Below are positions 1-9,400 of a DNA stretch of 57,730 bases, piece by piece (the stretch's first letter is position 1; each line of letters begins with the position of its first letter). The stretch spans positions 1-57,730 of the forward strand of contig JAEUVD010000021.1 of NCBI GenBank assembly GCA_016787065.1. Direction: 5' to 3'. The notes beneath the pieces are model-generated. The model worked only from the letters and a program-made list of their open reading frames with translations, had not been told where the DNA came from and did not search any database. Origin of the DNA: Chitinophagaceae bacterium. GTDB lineage: Bacteria > Bacteroidota > Bacteroidia > Chitinophagales > Chitinophagaceae. The position numbers and the translations under genes are program-made.

Positions 1-2
1 TG

Positions 3-116
3 TATAGTCAAGAATTTGATACTGTAAATGAAGCTCGTAAAAGAGAGTTTCAAATTAAGAAATGGAAAAGCCGAAAATTAATTGAAGCGCTTATTTCAAA
101 AGCTCAGTTGGTTTAG
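3..116 (+). CDS. GIY-YIG nuclease-like protein, C-terminal end only (cut by window start)
   Basis: An open frame enters from the left edge and ends at a TAG at 114-116. The 37 visible residues are rich in Lys/Arg/Glu and contain KREFQIKKWKSRKLIEALI. This matches the usual C-terminal tail of small single-domain GIY-YIG endonucleases of the UPF0213/YhbQ type, where the stretch 'ikkwksrkkieLI' follows the nuclease core. The catalytic GIY and YIG strands would lie left of the window and cannot be checked. The last residues (AQLV then stop) are encoded by a GCTCAGTTGGTT string that is a classic tRNA D-arm, so the gene reads into a tRNA-like sequence. GIY-YIG genes of this type are known to sit beside or overlap tRNA genes and are thought to be mobile. 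The family call is fairly sure for so short a piece; activity is unknown. Confidence 0.6.
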   Translation, partial: YSQEFDTVNEARKREFQIKKWKSRKLIEALISKAQLV

Positions 117-173
117 CGCATCCCGACTTGTAAGTCGGGAGAGTCCGCGGTTCGAATCTTCCGATGCATCGGA
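93..173 (+). pseudogene. Decayed tRNA-like sequence (tRNA-Thr(TGT)-like fossil)
   Basis: The string carries recognisable tRNA parts in the right order: a D-arm (GCTCAGTTGGTTTAGCGC from 102), an anticodon-type hairpin with CTTGTAA in its loop (anticodon TGT if intact, 121-140) and a T-loop GGTTCGAATC at 149-158. It does not fold as a functional tRNA. The anticodon stem fits only with an extra base in the loop. The T-stem has several mismatches. The seven bases that should form the 5' acceptor strand do not pair with those after the T-arm. I read it as a tRNA remnant or mimic joined to the GIY-YIG gene that ends inside it, not as a working tRNA. Confidence 0.5.
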
Positions 174-174
174 A
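159..174. repeat. Perfect 16-bp palindrome beside the tRNA-like sequence
   Basis: TTCCGATGCATCGGAA equals its own reverse complement. It sits where the T-stem 3' half and acceptor 3' strand of a tRNA would be. Such symmetry is not a tRNA feature. It could be a terminator-like or recombination/target site linked to the GIY-YIG unit. There is no direct evidence of function. Confidence 0.5.
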
Positions 175-417
175 CAGGTAGTGCAATCTCGAAGCATAGA
201 AATTAAAACAGAATAAGAGGAATTCTGAGTTTGCTTTCTCTTTCTGATTCTAAAACAATTTTGAAAGTTGAACATCACACCAGAAACGTGTGTAAATATT
301 CACCAGAAAAGAAATCTTGGTAAACGTTTGTATGCTCCACCGTATATGCACCCAATAGCATATTTAGAGAACTAAACCTTTAAGATATGCAGCGATAGAT
401 TTTACTTGGGTAATATC
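175..417. other. Non-coding stretch between the tRNA fossil and the glycosyltransferase
   Basis: No credible gene was found. A short open stretch at about 286-377 (ending NLGKRLYAPPYMHPIAYLEN) has no start codon context and no family I recognise. Together with 117-174 this makes about 300 bases without a protein gene. Confidence 0.5.
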
Positions 418-1122
418 TTATCTACCTATCCTTACAACTTCCCAGAACATATTCCAGCTATCTTGAACGATACGTATTTTACTTCCATCAACCGCTTCCC
501 ACCGAACCGGCATTTCAATTACAGGAATTTTCTTTTTTCGCGCAGAAACCAAAATTTCAACATCATGTGCCCAGCCCAAGGTTTTTAGTTCATTAAACAA
601 TTCTTTGCCAACATGAGCTGGGTAGAGTTTGAAACCGCATTGTGTGTCTTTGATGTTTAATTTGCTCAACCAACGTATTACAGCATTAAACACATGACCA
701 ATAAACTCGCGGTACTTTTTATCGTGAACAATCTTTTTGTTTATCTCTCTTGAACCGATCCAAAGTTCATTTTTTGAAAATTGTTTTTTTAAACTAAGCC
801 ATTCAAAAAGCTCCATTGGAGAAGTAGCCATATCGGCATCTAGGGTTAGAATAAATTCTCCTGAAGCTCTTTGCACACCAAGTTTCAGGGCACCACCTTT
901 TCCGGTGTTTGCTTGCTGAATAAGCCGCATGCAATCAGGTTTGAATTGTTTATGCTTACAAATTGCATCGGAAGTACCATCTGTACTACCATCATCTATA
1001 ATAAGTATTTCTACACGCGATTGCCAAGCTTTTAAAAAAATATCCAACTCGTGAAACATTCTATCCACTCGATCCTTTTCGTTGTAACACGGAATCACCA
1101 AACTCACTAATGGATACTGCAC
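418..1122 (-). CDS. Family 2 glycosyltransferase, dolichyl/polyprenyl-phosphate glucosyltransferase-like (ALG5/DPM1 type)
   Basis: A 234-residue cytosolic GT-A enzyme expected to move a hexose from a nucleotide sugar to a polyprenyl phosphate. The N-terminus has the GT2 core strand LVSLVIPCYNE, then IIDDGSTDGT (nucleotide binding) near residue 41 and the metal-binding LDADMATSP near residue 95. The later DTQCGFKLYPA block is characteristic of the ALG5/DPM1-like branch. There is no transmembrane segment. The start is GTG: an in-frame stop lies three codons upstream and the next Met comes only after the conserved first strand. It lies 19 bases behind rpoD on the same strand and may be co-transcribed with it. 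The substrate cannot be told from the sequence. Confidence 0.85.
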   Translation of the reverse strand: MQYPLVSLVIPCYNEKDRVDRMFHELDIFLKAWQSRVEILIIDDGSTDGTSDAICKHKQFKPDCMRLIQQANTGKGGALKLGVQRASGEFILTLDADMATSPMELFEWLSLKKQFSKNELWIGSREINKKIVHDKKYREFIGHVFNAVIRWLSKLNIKDTQCGFKLYPAHVGKELFNELKTLGWAHDVEILVSARKKKIPVIEMPVRWEAVDGSKIRIVQDSWNMFWEVVRIGR

Positions 1123-1141
1123 CTGTCGCTAAGAAATCGTT

Positions 1142-2011
1142 TTAATTACCAAGATAGTTTTTTAATAATTTGCTACGTGAAGTGCAACGAAGTTTTGTTA
1201 TCGCTTTGTCTTTAATTTGGCGTACGCGTTCACGTGTTAAACCGAAACGTTCTCCTATATCTTCTAAACTAAGCGGATTGTCTACCCCAATACCAAAAAA
1301 TAATTTCAACACATCTTTTTGACGCTCAGTTAATGTACATAACGATCGTTCAATTTCATTGCTCAACGATTGGTTATGTTCAATTTCCAAATCAGTACTT
1401 TCTGCATTCGGATTATACAATACATCAAGCAAGGTATTGTCTTCGCCATCCATAAACGGTGCATCCATACTCACATGTCGTGAGGCAACACTAAGCGTGT
1501 TATTAATTTCATCGGCATTAATTTCAAGAATGAGCGCAAGTTCTTCTGCAGAAGGCTCGCGTTGATATTCCTGTTCCAGTTGCGAATAGGCTTTGTTGAT
1601 GCGATTCGTTAGACCTACTTTATTTAAAGGCAAGCGCACAATACGACTTTGTTCCGCCAAGGCTTGCAAAATCGATTGGCGTATCCACCAAACAGCATAG
1701 GAAATAAATTTAAAACCACGTGTTTCATCAAAGCGCTGGGCAGCTTTAATTAACCCGAGATTCCCTTCATTAATCAGATCGCTGAGCGATAATCCCTGAT
1801 TCTGATACTGTTTAGCAACGGAAACCACAAACCGTAAGTTCGCTTTGGTGAGTTTCTCGAGGGCTCGTTCATCCCCCTGTTTAATTTTAATGGCCAGATT
1901 AACTTCTTCTTCCGGCGTGATCAAATCCACTTTCCCAATTTCCTGTAAATACTTTTCTAAAGACTGGCTTTCACGGTTAGTAATAGATTTAGTAATCTTT
2001 AGTTGACGCAT
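1142..2011 (-). CDS. rpoD: RNA polymerase primary sigma factor RpoD/SigA
   Basis: The housekeeping sigma factor (289 residues). It is the short Bacteroidota form without region 1.1: it opens with [18 protein letters not shown], a nearly invariant start in the phylum. Region 1.2 ([15 protein letters not shown]) is followed by region 2 with [28 protein letters not shown] and the -10-binding helix [19 protein letters not shown], then region 3 and region 4 ending in the helix-turn-helix [21 protein letters not shown] chose the Met at 2011 over the one at 2017 because of that conserved N-terminus. A good Bacteroidota-type promoter lies upstream (2095-2126). It recognises TTTG/TAnnTTTG promoters, several of which are visible in this window. 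Confidence 0.97.
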   Translation of the reverse strand: MRQLKITKSITNRESQSLEKYLQEIGKVDLITPEEEVNLAIKIKQGDERALEKLTKANLRFVVSVAKQYQNQGLSLSDLINEGNLGLIKAAQRFDETRGFKFISYAVWWIRQSILQALAEQSRIVRLPLNKVGLTNRINKAYSQLEQEYQREPSAEELALILEINADEINNTLSVASRHVSMDAPFMDGEDNTLLDVLYNPNAESTDLEIEHNQSLSNEIERSLCTLTERQKDVLKLFFGIGVDNPLSLEDIGERFGLTRERVRQIKDKAITKLRCTSRSKLLKNYLGN

Positions 2012-2094
2012 GGACATAGTGTGTAAAATTTACTCGTTAGTAATTAGGTTTAGTTACAAATAATGAGAGTAGTGAGGTTATTTACGTCTATTAG

Positions 2095-2126
2095 CAAATC
2101 TATTGTTAATAAATAGAATCTCCAAA
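2095..2126 (-). promoter_or_regulatory. Promoter of rpoD (TTTG-N20-TAGATTTG)
   Basis: Read on the minus strand, TTTG (2126-2123) is followed after 20 bases by TAGATTTG (2102-2095). This is a full match to the Bacteroidota -33/-7 consensus TTTG-N(17-23)-TAnnTTTG. It predicts transcription starting near 2088 and a leader of about 75 bases. Confidence 0.65.
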
Positions 2127-2178
2127 AAAAATATTACGGCTTCATGACAGAATACTTGGAAAATTTATCCAGATTTTT

Positions 2179-2208
2179 TTTGCGCTTTCGTCAAATTGTA
2201 TATTATTG
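2179..2208 (+). promoter_or_regulatory. Promoter of the START-like gene (TTTG-N18-TATTATTG)
   Basis: TTTG at 2179-2182 is followed after 18 bases by TATTATTG at 2201-2208, one mismatch from TAnnTTTG. Transcription would begin near 2215. The upstream ATG at 2206 therefore falls inside the promoter, which supports the ATG at 2227 as the true start. Confidence 0.5.
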
Positions 2209-2226
2209 TATCCATTAACATTTGAA

Positions 2227-2607
2227 ATGTCCAAACGAGTTCAATATAACAGAGAATATGCAGTTCGTTGTTCACCGGCTATTCTTTATGAGTTTCTATC
2301 AACACCTTCAGGCTTAGGCGAATGGTTTGCAGAAAAGGTGCAACAAAAAGAAAATAATTTCTATTTCACATGGAAAGGAAATGTGGAGCAAGCGGAGATG
2401 GTTGCTGCCGAAGAAAATGAATACGTGGTGTTTCGATGGGATTGGATGGATGAAAGTGAGTATTTTGAATTCCGAATTGAAAAAAGTCCGGTAACGAATG
2501 AAACTATTCTTACCATTTCCGATTTCGCCGATAAGGGGGAAGTAAAGGATCAGGAACAATTATGGGATGCTCAAATTCATGATTTAATGCATCGCGTTGG
2601 GAGCTAA
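2227..2607 (+). CDS. START-like/AHSA1-type domain protein (SRPBCC fold)
   Basis: A 126-residue single-domain protein opening MSKRVQYNREYAVRCSPAIL, then FLSTPSGLGEWFAEKV, a pattern of the small START-like (SRPBCC) proteins common in Bacteroidota, often near rpoD. The fold forms a hydrophobic cavity; no ligand is known to me and no catalytic residues are evident. The Met at 2227 is preferred to the one at 2206 because the family starts there and the earlier ATG overlaps the promoter. The stop codon overlaps that of the convergent amidohydrolase by four bases (CTAA read both ways). It is divergent from rpoD, with about 215 bases between the start codons. Confidence 0.75.
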   Translation: MSKRVQYNREYAVRCSPAILYEFLSTPSGLGEWFAEKVQQKENNFYFTWKGNVEQAEMVAAEENEYVVFRWDWMDESEYFEFRIEKSPVTNETILTISDFADKGEVKDQEQLWDAQIHDLMHRVGS

Positions 2608-3758
2608 GCTTTTTCCAAAACAGCTACCTTAGCTTTATCTTTCTTATTCCAATTTATCCATTGAACAACACCCGGTTTTTTACCTAGTTCAAAACTACCA
2701 AGATGGTTTTCCATATTTAAAGCCTTAGCACCTTGTAAGCAAGCCGCATGTAACCAAACAGACAGGTCGACTTCCGGAAAGTTAGTACGTAAGACTTCAA
2801 TTTCAGAAAATAAACACAGGTCATAATTTGAAGCTAAACTATCGGTTCCTATAACTATACGACAATCTTTTTGGAGAAATAAAGTTACCAGCGGTAAACG
2901 GTTTTCAATGAACATATTTGCATTCGGACATAGACAAAAGAAAATATTCTGTTTATGAGCATGAAGAAAATCTATATCCTCTTCAGCACAAAACGTATTA
3001 TGTACAAGAAGGTGTTGTTGAGGATTGGAGAGTAAGGGAAAATAGGCCTGAAGGCTGCTTGATCCGCGTAGTTTGGCGCTATAGGGTTTGCCGGTTATTC
3101 CTTCAATAAAAGGAACAAATTCGCCACGCGCTTCTTGAAATAAACGATTCTCTTCGGCACTCTCCTGATTATGGATACTATGAATGCTATTGCTACTTTC
3201 TTTATTAATAGATTCCATTAATAATTTACTAACCGAATAAGGAGCATGCAGCACGAGGGAGGCGGCATGTGTTTTTTGGAAGGTACTTTGTAAAGTAAAA
3301 GCATGTTGCATAATTTCCGGAACGCGGTCTTCATTGAGTCCTACACACTCAACAAAACTATGATAGTGCATACGCGCTTTGGCTTTGGTTTCAGCAGTGC
3401 TTAAACCATTGCAAATATCACCAACGGCTACAATGCCTCGTTCTAGCATGCGTTGCTCAGCATCCACAATAGCCATTATGCGATGTGATTCTTCCACCTC
3501 ATGCCGTGTGCTCATTACGGATTTCAAAAAAGAAATTAAACCGGTATGTTGCGTGAATTTATTTTTTAAATGAGATAATTCTAAATGACAATGCGCATTA
3601 ATCATACCCGGCATGAGTAACCCTTCGCAATGAATTGGTTGGCAATTTTCCGGTTGATTGAAAGAAATTATGCGTCCGGAATTATCAACCTGAATGGAAG
3701 AACCTTCCAACATGAAATTTTTTCCATCGAACAACGTATCGGCGGTATATGATTTCAT
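2604..3758 (-). CDS. Amidohydrolase-superfamily deaminase/chlorohydrolase-like protein
   Basis: A 384-residue metal-dependent hydrolase of the cytosine deaminase/TrzN/AtzB subgroup. It has the N-terminal beta-sandwich, then GMINAHCHLELSHL (HxH metal ligands, about residue 57), LHAPYSVS, SIHNQESAEE, LLVHNTF (metal His) and GTDSLASNYDL (metal Asp, about residue 305). The ESxxE pattern after the third strand recalls aminofutalosine/S-adenosylhomocysteine-type deaminases. An aminodeoxyfutalosine deaminase role is possible, but no other menaquinone genes are in view. It lies six bases downstream of the Ig-like lipoprotein on the same strand, probably in one transcript. Substrate uncertain; superfamily certain. 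Confidence 0.8.
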   Translation of the reverse strand: MKSYTADTLFDGKNFMLEGSSIQVDNSGRIISFNQPENCQPIHCEGLLMPGMINAHCHLELSHLKNKFTQHTGLISFLKSVMSTRHEVEESHRIMAIVDAEQRMLERGIVAVGDICNGLSTAETKAKARMHYHSFVECVGLNEDRVPEIMQHAFTLQSTFQKTHAASLVLHAPYSVSKLLMESINKESSNSIHSIHNQESAEENRLFQEARGEFVPFIEGITGKPYSAKLRGSSSLQAYFPLLSNPQQHLLVHNTFCAEEDIDFLHAHKQNIFFCLCPNANMFIENRLPLVTLFLQKDCRIVIGTDSLASNYDLCLFSEIEVLRTNFPEVDLSVWLHAACLQGAKALNMENHLGSFELGKKPGVVQWINWNKKDKAKVAVLEKA

Positions 3759-3764
3759 GATAGA

Positions 3765-5183
3765 TTATTTTTTTATAGCTGAAGTTGATGTTTTCCGAAT
3801 ATCAATTTTGTTTTCCCAATTAGCTTTTATAAGAATACTTTGTTCTATTCGCTCTAAAATTTCAGGCATTTGTTTATTCGAAAATTTCCCGGTATCCCAT
3901 TGTCCGTTACCATTGTCGTCGTGCAGTATTTCCAGTCGATAATCACCTGGTGTCAATAATGAAAATGTAACTACACTATCTGTTTGATTTACTTTAGCAA
4001 TAAGTTCAAGTTGTTTGTACAAATACAAGATGGTATTCGGTTGAATAGATTGTGTTAGATGGAGGAATCCGTAATCGCTTTTTCGTTTTGTTTTGAAAGA
4101 GAATTCGGCACCTTTAAATTCTTTACCCGAAGTATCCTTAGCAAAACCATCGAGCAAGGTTAATGTGTAATTTTTTTCTTCTTCCCAATCGGTAAGAACT
4201 TGAATAGTTCGCATTGAACTATCGATTTCAATTTTACTCGTAGCGTCTAATACACTATCCTGGTACAATCTGATTTTCGTTTTATCCAGGATCTTGAAAC
4301 CCGATTCTGTTTTGAGTCGTATTGTATCTTTTAAACCAAAAGTTCGTTTCGTTTTATTTACCGTATCAATAGTACAACTATAACTAAGGGGTTGGGCTTT
4401 CATAACCTGACCACGAAGAGGTGTTTTGTTCGACGTATTGGTATCTAGTATTCTACCAGCCTCTTTAAATAAATACAGTACGATAGTATCGCTCTTTAAC
4501 GGTTGAACCGGTTGACGGAAAAAAGCCAACGCCTCTGCAATACTATCATAACGCAAATTCATATTGGCATCTTGTAACGCAAAAAGGGTGAAGCTTTTAT
4601 TTGGAAGATTATCAATTTGAAACAAACCATTTCTAACCTTACTCAAATAGGTTGGTTTCTTGTTGAAGAAATCTGAATCAGCGCTTGCTGTATTATACAA
4701 GCCAACCCAAGATGAAGTATCGGCCAGGCCAGTTTTGGCATGTATCACCTTTCCTTTTATTTGTAAGGTGTCGAGATAGGAGCCTGTAGAAAAGGTGTAC
4801 TTCAAATTTTCCAGAGCGTTACCTTCATGTAAATCTTGAATGGCATTACCAAAACTTAACGAATAGGTTGTGTTGTCGGTAAGCAATGAATCGGGTAAGT
4901 ACACGGTAACTTTTCGTTTGTGACTGGTTACTTTTGGTTTGCTTTTAAGTAGCGGTGAAATTATTAATTGGTTTTGAACATCTTTAAGTTGAACGAACTC
5001 ATCGAATTCAAATTCTAATTTATCTGCTTTGAAATTCAGCATCGAATCTTTCATATTACTTCGAACAATTCTTGGAGCAGTTTTATCTTGAGCACCTCCT
5101 TGTGGCGAACTTATATTAGCACAGGATAACAAGGAAAGATATCCCAGAAGTATTGTAACATAAGAAAAACGAATACGCGTCAT
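3765..5183 (-). CDS. Ig-like (Big_5) domain lipoprotein
   Basis: 472 residues. The signal peptide ends in a lipobox-like LLSCANISSPQGGAQDKTAP, the recurring N-terminus of a Bacteroidota surface lipoprotein family. An Ig-like Big_5 domain follows (APRIVRSNMKDSMLNF, then FEFDEFVQLKD, about residues 36-130). The rest is beta-rich, with a Cna_B-like tail (LHLTQSIQPNTILYLYK to YRLEILHDDNGNGQWDTGKF) that looks like a prealbumin-type strand set. It presumably sits on the outer membrane; the biochemical role is unknown. It is probably transcribed with the downstream amidohydrolase. Confidence 0.78.
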   Translation of the reverse strand: MTRIRFSYVTILLGYLSLLSCANISSPQGGAQDKTAPRIVRSNMKDSMLNFKADKLEFEFDEFVQLKDVQNQLIISPLLKSKPKVTSHKRKVTVYLPDSLLTDNTTYSLSFGNAIQDLHEGNALENLKYTFSTGSYLDTLQIKGKVIHAKTGLADTSSWVGLYNTASADSDFFNKKPTYLSKVRNGLFQIDNLPNKSFTLFALQDANMNLRYDSIAEALAFFRQPVQPLKSDTIVLYLFKEAGRILDTNTSNKTPLRGQVMKAQPLSYSCTIDTVNKTKRTFGLKDTIRLKTESGFKILDKTKIRLYQDSVLDATSKIEIDSSMRTIQVLTDWEEEKNYTLTLLDGFAKDTSGKEFKGAEFSFKTKRKSDYGFLHLTQSIQPNTILYLYKQLELIAKVNQTDSVVTFSLLTPGDYRLEILHDDNGNGQWDTGKFSNKQMPEILERIEQSILIKANWENKIDIRKTSTSAIKK

Positions 5184-5250
5184 GCCTTTATATCAAGCGG
5201 GTGCAATATACCTCCGAAACAAGATTAGGTAAACCCGTTTTAGCAAATCA

Positions 5251-6192
5251 TTAATTTTTTAAAATGAATTGGGCTAGCTCTGCAATGAATGCGTTTGATA
5301 GGGGGAGCTCAGCTTTATTATACGTCATCATATTTTCCATTTTACTTGTGGCCGTGGTTTCAATTAAAACATGATTCATGTTGGGTATTACTACAAGCTT
5401 ACTATTCAAATTTGCTTTGTGTAATTTTTCTGCTTGTTCAACAGCAACTTGAATATCATTACTGCCATTAATTATCAAAATTGGATTTTTTAGCTCGGCA
5501 ATAATTTTGGCAGGATTATGTTTGAACCACGATATAAGATAAGGTTGAACGGAAGCACGAAAAAGCATTTTCAATTGAGGGTCATCATCACTCACGCTAT
5601 TCCCAGAGCGCAAACTATCTAACTTGGCAAAGCATATTGCTTCCTTTTCTGCTCCAAGCTGACCTTTAAGTTGTGTTTTTAGAACAGCACCTCCGTCGTC
5701 AGCTATACCTGCAATGGATACATACCGACAGTTTTCAGGTACACTTAACATGCCCACGAGCGAGCCTTCACTATGTCCGGCTACCACGATTCGTTTAAAG
5801 CGTTTATCTTGAAGGTAGTGTTGAATTATTGCCTTGCAATCTTGAACCATATCATCAAAACGTACATTTTCTTCTTTTGAATCGTTAGGTATGCTTTGCC
5901 CGACGCCTCGTTTATCATATCTAAAAACGGCAATGTTTTTTTCCGCCATGGCTTTGGCTAGTTTGCTAAACGCTTCTGATTTGAAACCGGCTCCACTATT
6001 GCAGTTTCGGTCTGTGGGGCCACTGCCGGCAATGAGAATGAGTAATGGAATTGATGCTGTTGTTTTCGTGGGCAAACTAAGGGTGCCATGCAAAACAATA
6101 TCACCACGAATAACAGAATCTTCCGATTCAACCATTGTTTGGGCTTTGCCTAGAAAGGGAAATATCAAGACTAAAAGGAATGAATAGCGCAT
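5251..6192 (-). CDS. Secreted alpha/beta hydrolase (serine esterase/peptidase-like)
   Basis: 313 residues with an N-terminal signal peptide (MRYSFLLVLIFPFLGKAQ). The core has the oxyanion strand LLILIAGSGPTDRNCN, FRYDKRGVGQS, the nucleophile elbow VAGHSEGSLVG (Ser about residue 142), a late Asp in INGSNDIQVAV and the catalytic His in NMNHVLIET. This fits the periplasmic alpha/beta hydrolases with a GSGPTDRxGN-type motif found in Bacteroidota. A TATCTTTG element lies only five bases upstream of the start, suggesting a very short or absent leader. Substrate unknown. Confidence 0.82.
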   Translation of the reverse strand: MRYSFLLVLIFPFLGKAQTMVESEDSVIRGDIVLHGTLSLPTKTTASIPLLILIAGSGPTDRNCNSGAGFKSEAFSKLAKAMAEKNIAVFRYDKRGVGQSIPNDSKEENVRFDDMVQDCKAIIQHYLQDKRFKRIVVAGHSEGSLVGMLSVPENCRYVSIAGIADDGGAVLKTQLKGQLGAEKEAICFAKLDSLRSGNSVSDDDPQLKMLFRASVQPYLISWFKHNPAKIIAELKNPILIINGSNDIQVAVEQAEKLHKANLNSKLVVIPNMNHVLIETTATSKMENMMTYNKAELPLSNAFIAELAQFILKN

Positions 6193-6196
6193 GCGT

Positions 6197-6204
6197 CAAA
6201 GATA
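6197..6204 (-). promoter_or_regulatory. Possible -7 element (TATCTTTG) of the alpha/beta hydrolase
   Basis: Read on the minus strand this is TATCTTTG, matching TAnnTTTG. No clear -33 TTTG was found. It is so near the ATG (6192) that the transcript would be nearly leaderless, so the match may be chance. Confidence 0.3.
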
Positions 6205-6422
6205 CTTTCTTGTGGAAACTTAAGATTTAAATTTTAAGCGAAGTCGTCGGAGACTACAGCATAAGGATTCGGGGCGGCTCGCTTCAAAGGACATTGGCTG
6301 ACCACGAAATAACGGGTATGTTTTGAACATCACCTATCTTCTCACAGTACATGAGCACACATTATATGGCGTAAAAATGTTTCGAAAAACAGATGAATTA
6401 TACGAAGCTTACCTGAATGGTT

Positions 6423-9400
6423 TTATTTTTTCACTTCTACCATGAGTCCTTCACTATGACTGCTAAATTCCGGGGCATACATACATTGTGCTTGCGCAAT
6501 ACCATTCGAGAAACTTCCTTCATGAGTTACAAACATAGGATACTCGAAGACATAGGTGCCCGTTGGTAACCAGGAGAAGAAGAAATGGGTAGCCATGTCT
6601 TTAGTAGCTTCATAATAGCCTAAACCATTTTGATAACGATAACTACTTAACACATTCAATGGTTCGAAACATGAAGCACGCATATCTTTCAAATGGATAT
6701 ACTCCATCACGCGATCTACACGTAATTCAATTTTTACACTAACCTTATCGCCAATATGCAACGGGCTCTGACTAGTAATTGGAACCAGTTGATCTCCTTG
6801 TGCTGTGTGTTCCACTTTATACATTGTTTTTTTCAGTTGAAGCGGTGTTTGGGAGGATGATATTTTGTCAAGTTGCTCGAAATATTGCCAATATACTGCA
6901 CCCCAGGTAATGCCTTTGCCGCCTTTAACATCAACATCGATATTGCCCATTGAAGGTAAAATTTCCTTTCCTTCAAATGAAGTTTTTACATAACCGGTTC
7001 CCCCTTCTTTGTTCGAAAATGAAACGGCTTTGCCTCCAAGGTTAATAGCAACTTGTGGTTCAGAAGCAAGCCAGTAAGTTCCGTTTAATAAAAGAGCGTA
7101 GCACGCATCTGCCGTTGCTTTTGTAGTTTTCCAATTGGTGGTTTGTTTATTTTTAAGCAGCCAAATTTTCATTTCATCAACTTCTGCTTCGCTCATAGCA
7201 ACTTCACGGAAACATTCGATAAGCATACTCATACTTTCTACTGGTGCTTCATACCACCAATAACTCGAGTTGATTTCCTTCCAATACATACCCATTGCTT
7301 CTTTATGAATTGCATTTTCGCGTAACGATGCAATAATTGCTTTTGGTGTTATTTCGTCGCCCATGCGATGAAGCGAAATGGCGCTCAGCGCTTGCATATA
7401 TTTATTTTGCTTCACCCAATATTTCGCGCATTGTTCTTTATAAAATTTAAAGGCTGTGCGTGTTTGTTCTTGAATAGGATAATCGGTTAAAAAGAAACTA
7501 CGCATGTACAACCATTGTAATTGAAAATAACTGATCTGCTGTTCGCTTAATTTTGCTTTTGTTTTCAGCAATTCATTGTAATCTTCTGCCAAGCGAGCAT
7601 CAAGATAAGGGATGGCTTTAGCGATAATGCTTTGAACGCGTTGGTTACTACCCATCTCTTTAACACCTAAGTGTTTTAACCTACCCATGCCGCTTAAAAT
7701 GTACTGTGTAACAAATCTATCATCGGGCATACCTTTGAACCAACTAAATCCGCCATTTGGTGATTGCATCAAAGCAAGCTCCCGGGTGGTTCGTTCTAGT
7801 TCTTTGCTCATGCGGGTTACATCGAAAAGAACTTTCAAATTTTTCTTTTGTTCTTGTTCATTTTTAGCATCCAGTACCCAAGGTGTTTCTTCTAATAAAG
7901 CCGCTTTTAATTCCTGATTTTTTTCGAGATTTGATAACAAAGCCGATGAATCTTTTTCTTGCCAATCGGAAAAAATGGTTTTGATTTTCGGATTAGAATT
8001 CGCTAGGAAGGTGGCTAATGCATTCGCATAATAGCGATTAAATGTTTGTTCGGCACAAGCATGAGGAAAATCGGTTAGGTAAGGTAGCGCTTGTACAGCG
8101 TACCACGCAGGGTTTGTCGTGTATTCTACACTTAGGTTATAATGACGAATGGTCTTAGATTGCTCACTATTCAATAATTTTTCAAAACGATACGCTTTAT
8201 GTTCATTTGCTTTAACCGATAAAGGAAGCGTTTCTGTTACCAACATGCTATTGAGTAGAACAGGCAGGGTGTTTTGTTCGCCATCGGATACTTGGTTCGA
8301 CTGAAAATAGGTTTTTACCAATACAGGATGTGTGAAGCCTTCCGGAATATGAATCTTCCATTGCACAGGTGAACTTTCTAAAGCCGCTACACTCAGCGGG
8401 ATACTATTTGTTGCGTTTTCAAACAACAGATCTACCGGATTATTCGTGAGTGCATCTATGATTTGTAGTACAGCATTTCCTTTCAGTGTTTGTGCGCTTA
8501 AATTGGAAACTTTTGCAGAATACAGCATGTGATCGCCTTCTCGTAGAAAGCGTGGTGTATTGGGCACCATCATCACCTCTTTTTGTGTAACACTATTTTC
8601 AGAAAGCATACCTTCTTGCAAAGAAGCCGTGTGCGCAAAAGCCATCAATTTCCATCGAGTGAGTGATTCAGGAGCTTTGAATTTTAAAAGAATATTTCCT
8701 TGTTCATCAGTATGTAGTTGCGGATAAAAGAAAGCCGTTTCATTGAAGTTGGTTCGAAGAGCAGGGGTGGTAGCTTCATTTTTTGAATTATCGTTTGCTT
8801 TCAATGCATAGCTTCCACCTTTTGTATTGGAGGTGCTATCTGCAGACCACGTATATGAGTCTGCAGCAACTACCGGAGGTTTTTCACTGGCACTTGCCAT
8901 TTCTGCTTTCCTGACTACCGGAGGTGTGAATTTTACTTGCGGTTCTGCATTGGCTGAAAAGGAGATACTTCGATCAAAAAGCATTACAGTTTGGTATTTC
9001 AACTGCCACCAATTCAATTCGTCATAGCGCTTATCCGGAATAGCACTGATAACTTCCTGACTAGTAAATAAAGGCGTAGCCGCGTTACTAGTAAAATTAT
9101 TACCACTTTCAAAACGCATTGAAGAACTGTTTGTAGCATAAAGCCCCAACCGATTCCAAGCATGTGAGCGGAAGGCATCTAAACTTGCATCATACATGGT
9201 TGCCAAAACTTCGGCACTTACTTTTTCCTTTTTAGAACCTGTTATTTTTAAGGTCCATTCTTGTTCGGAGCCCGGTAACATTTTATCTCGAAAAGTTTCC
9301 GTACTTATAACTAACTCTTTGTTCGTCCAAGGAACCGCAATACTTGCTTGTCCGGTATACATGCGGTTTTGTTTTACATACATATAATGACTAAAAAAAC

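Noticed and set aside
93..173. Intact tRNA-Thr gene
   Set aside because: D-arm, anticodon loop and T-loop strings are present, but the acceptor strands do not pair, the T-stem has several mismatches and the anticodon arm has an extra base.
2206..2226. Upstream ATG as the start of the START-like gene
   Set aside because: It overlaps the -7 promoter element, and the family begins at the Met at 2227.
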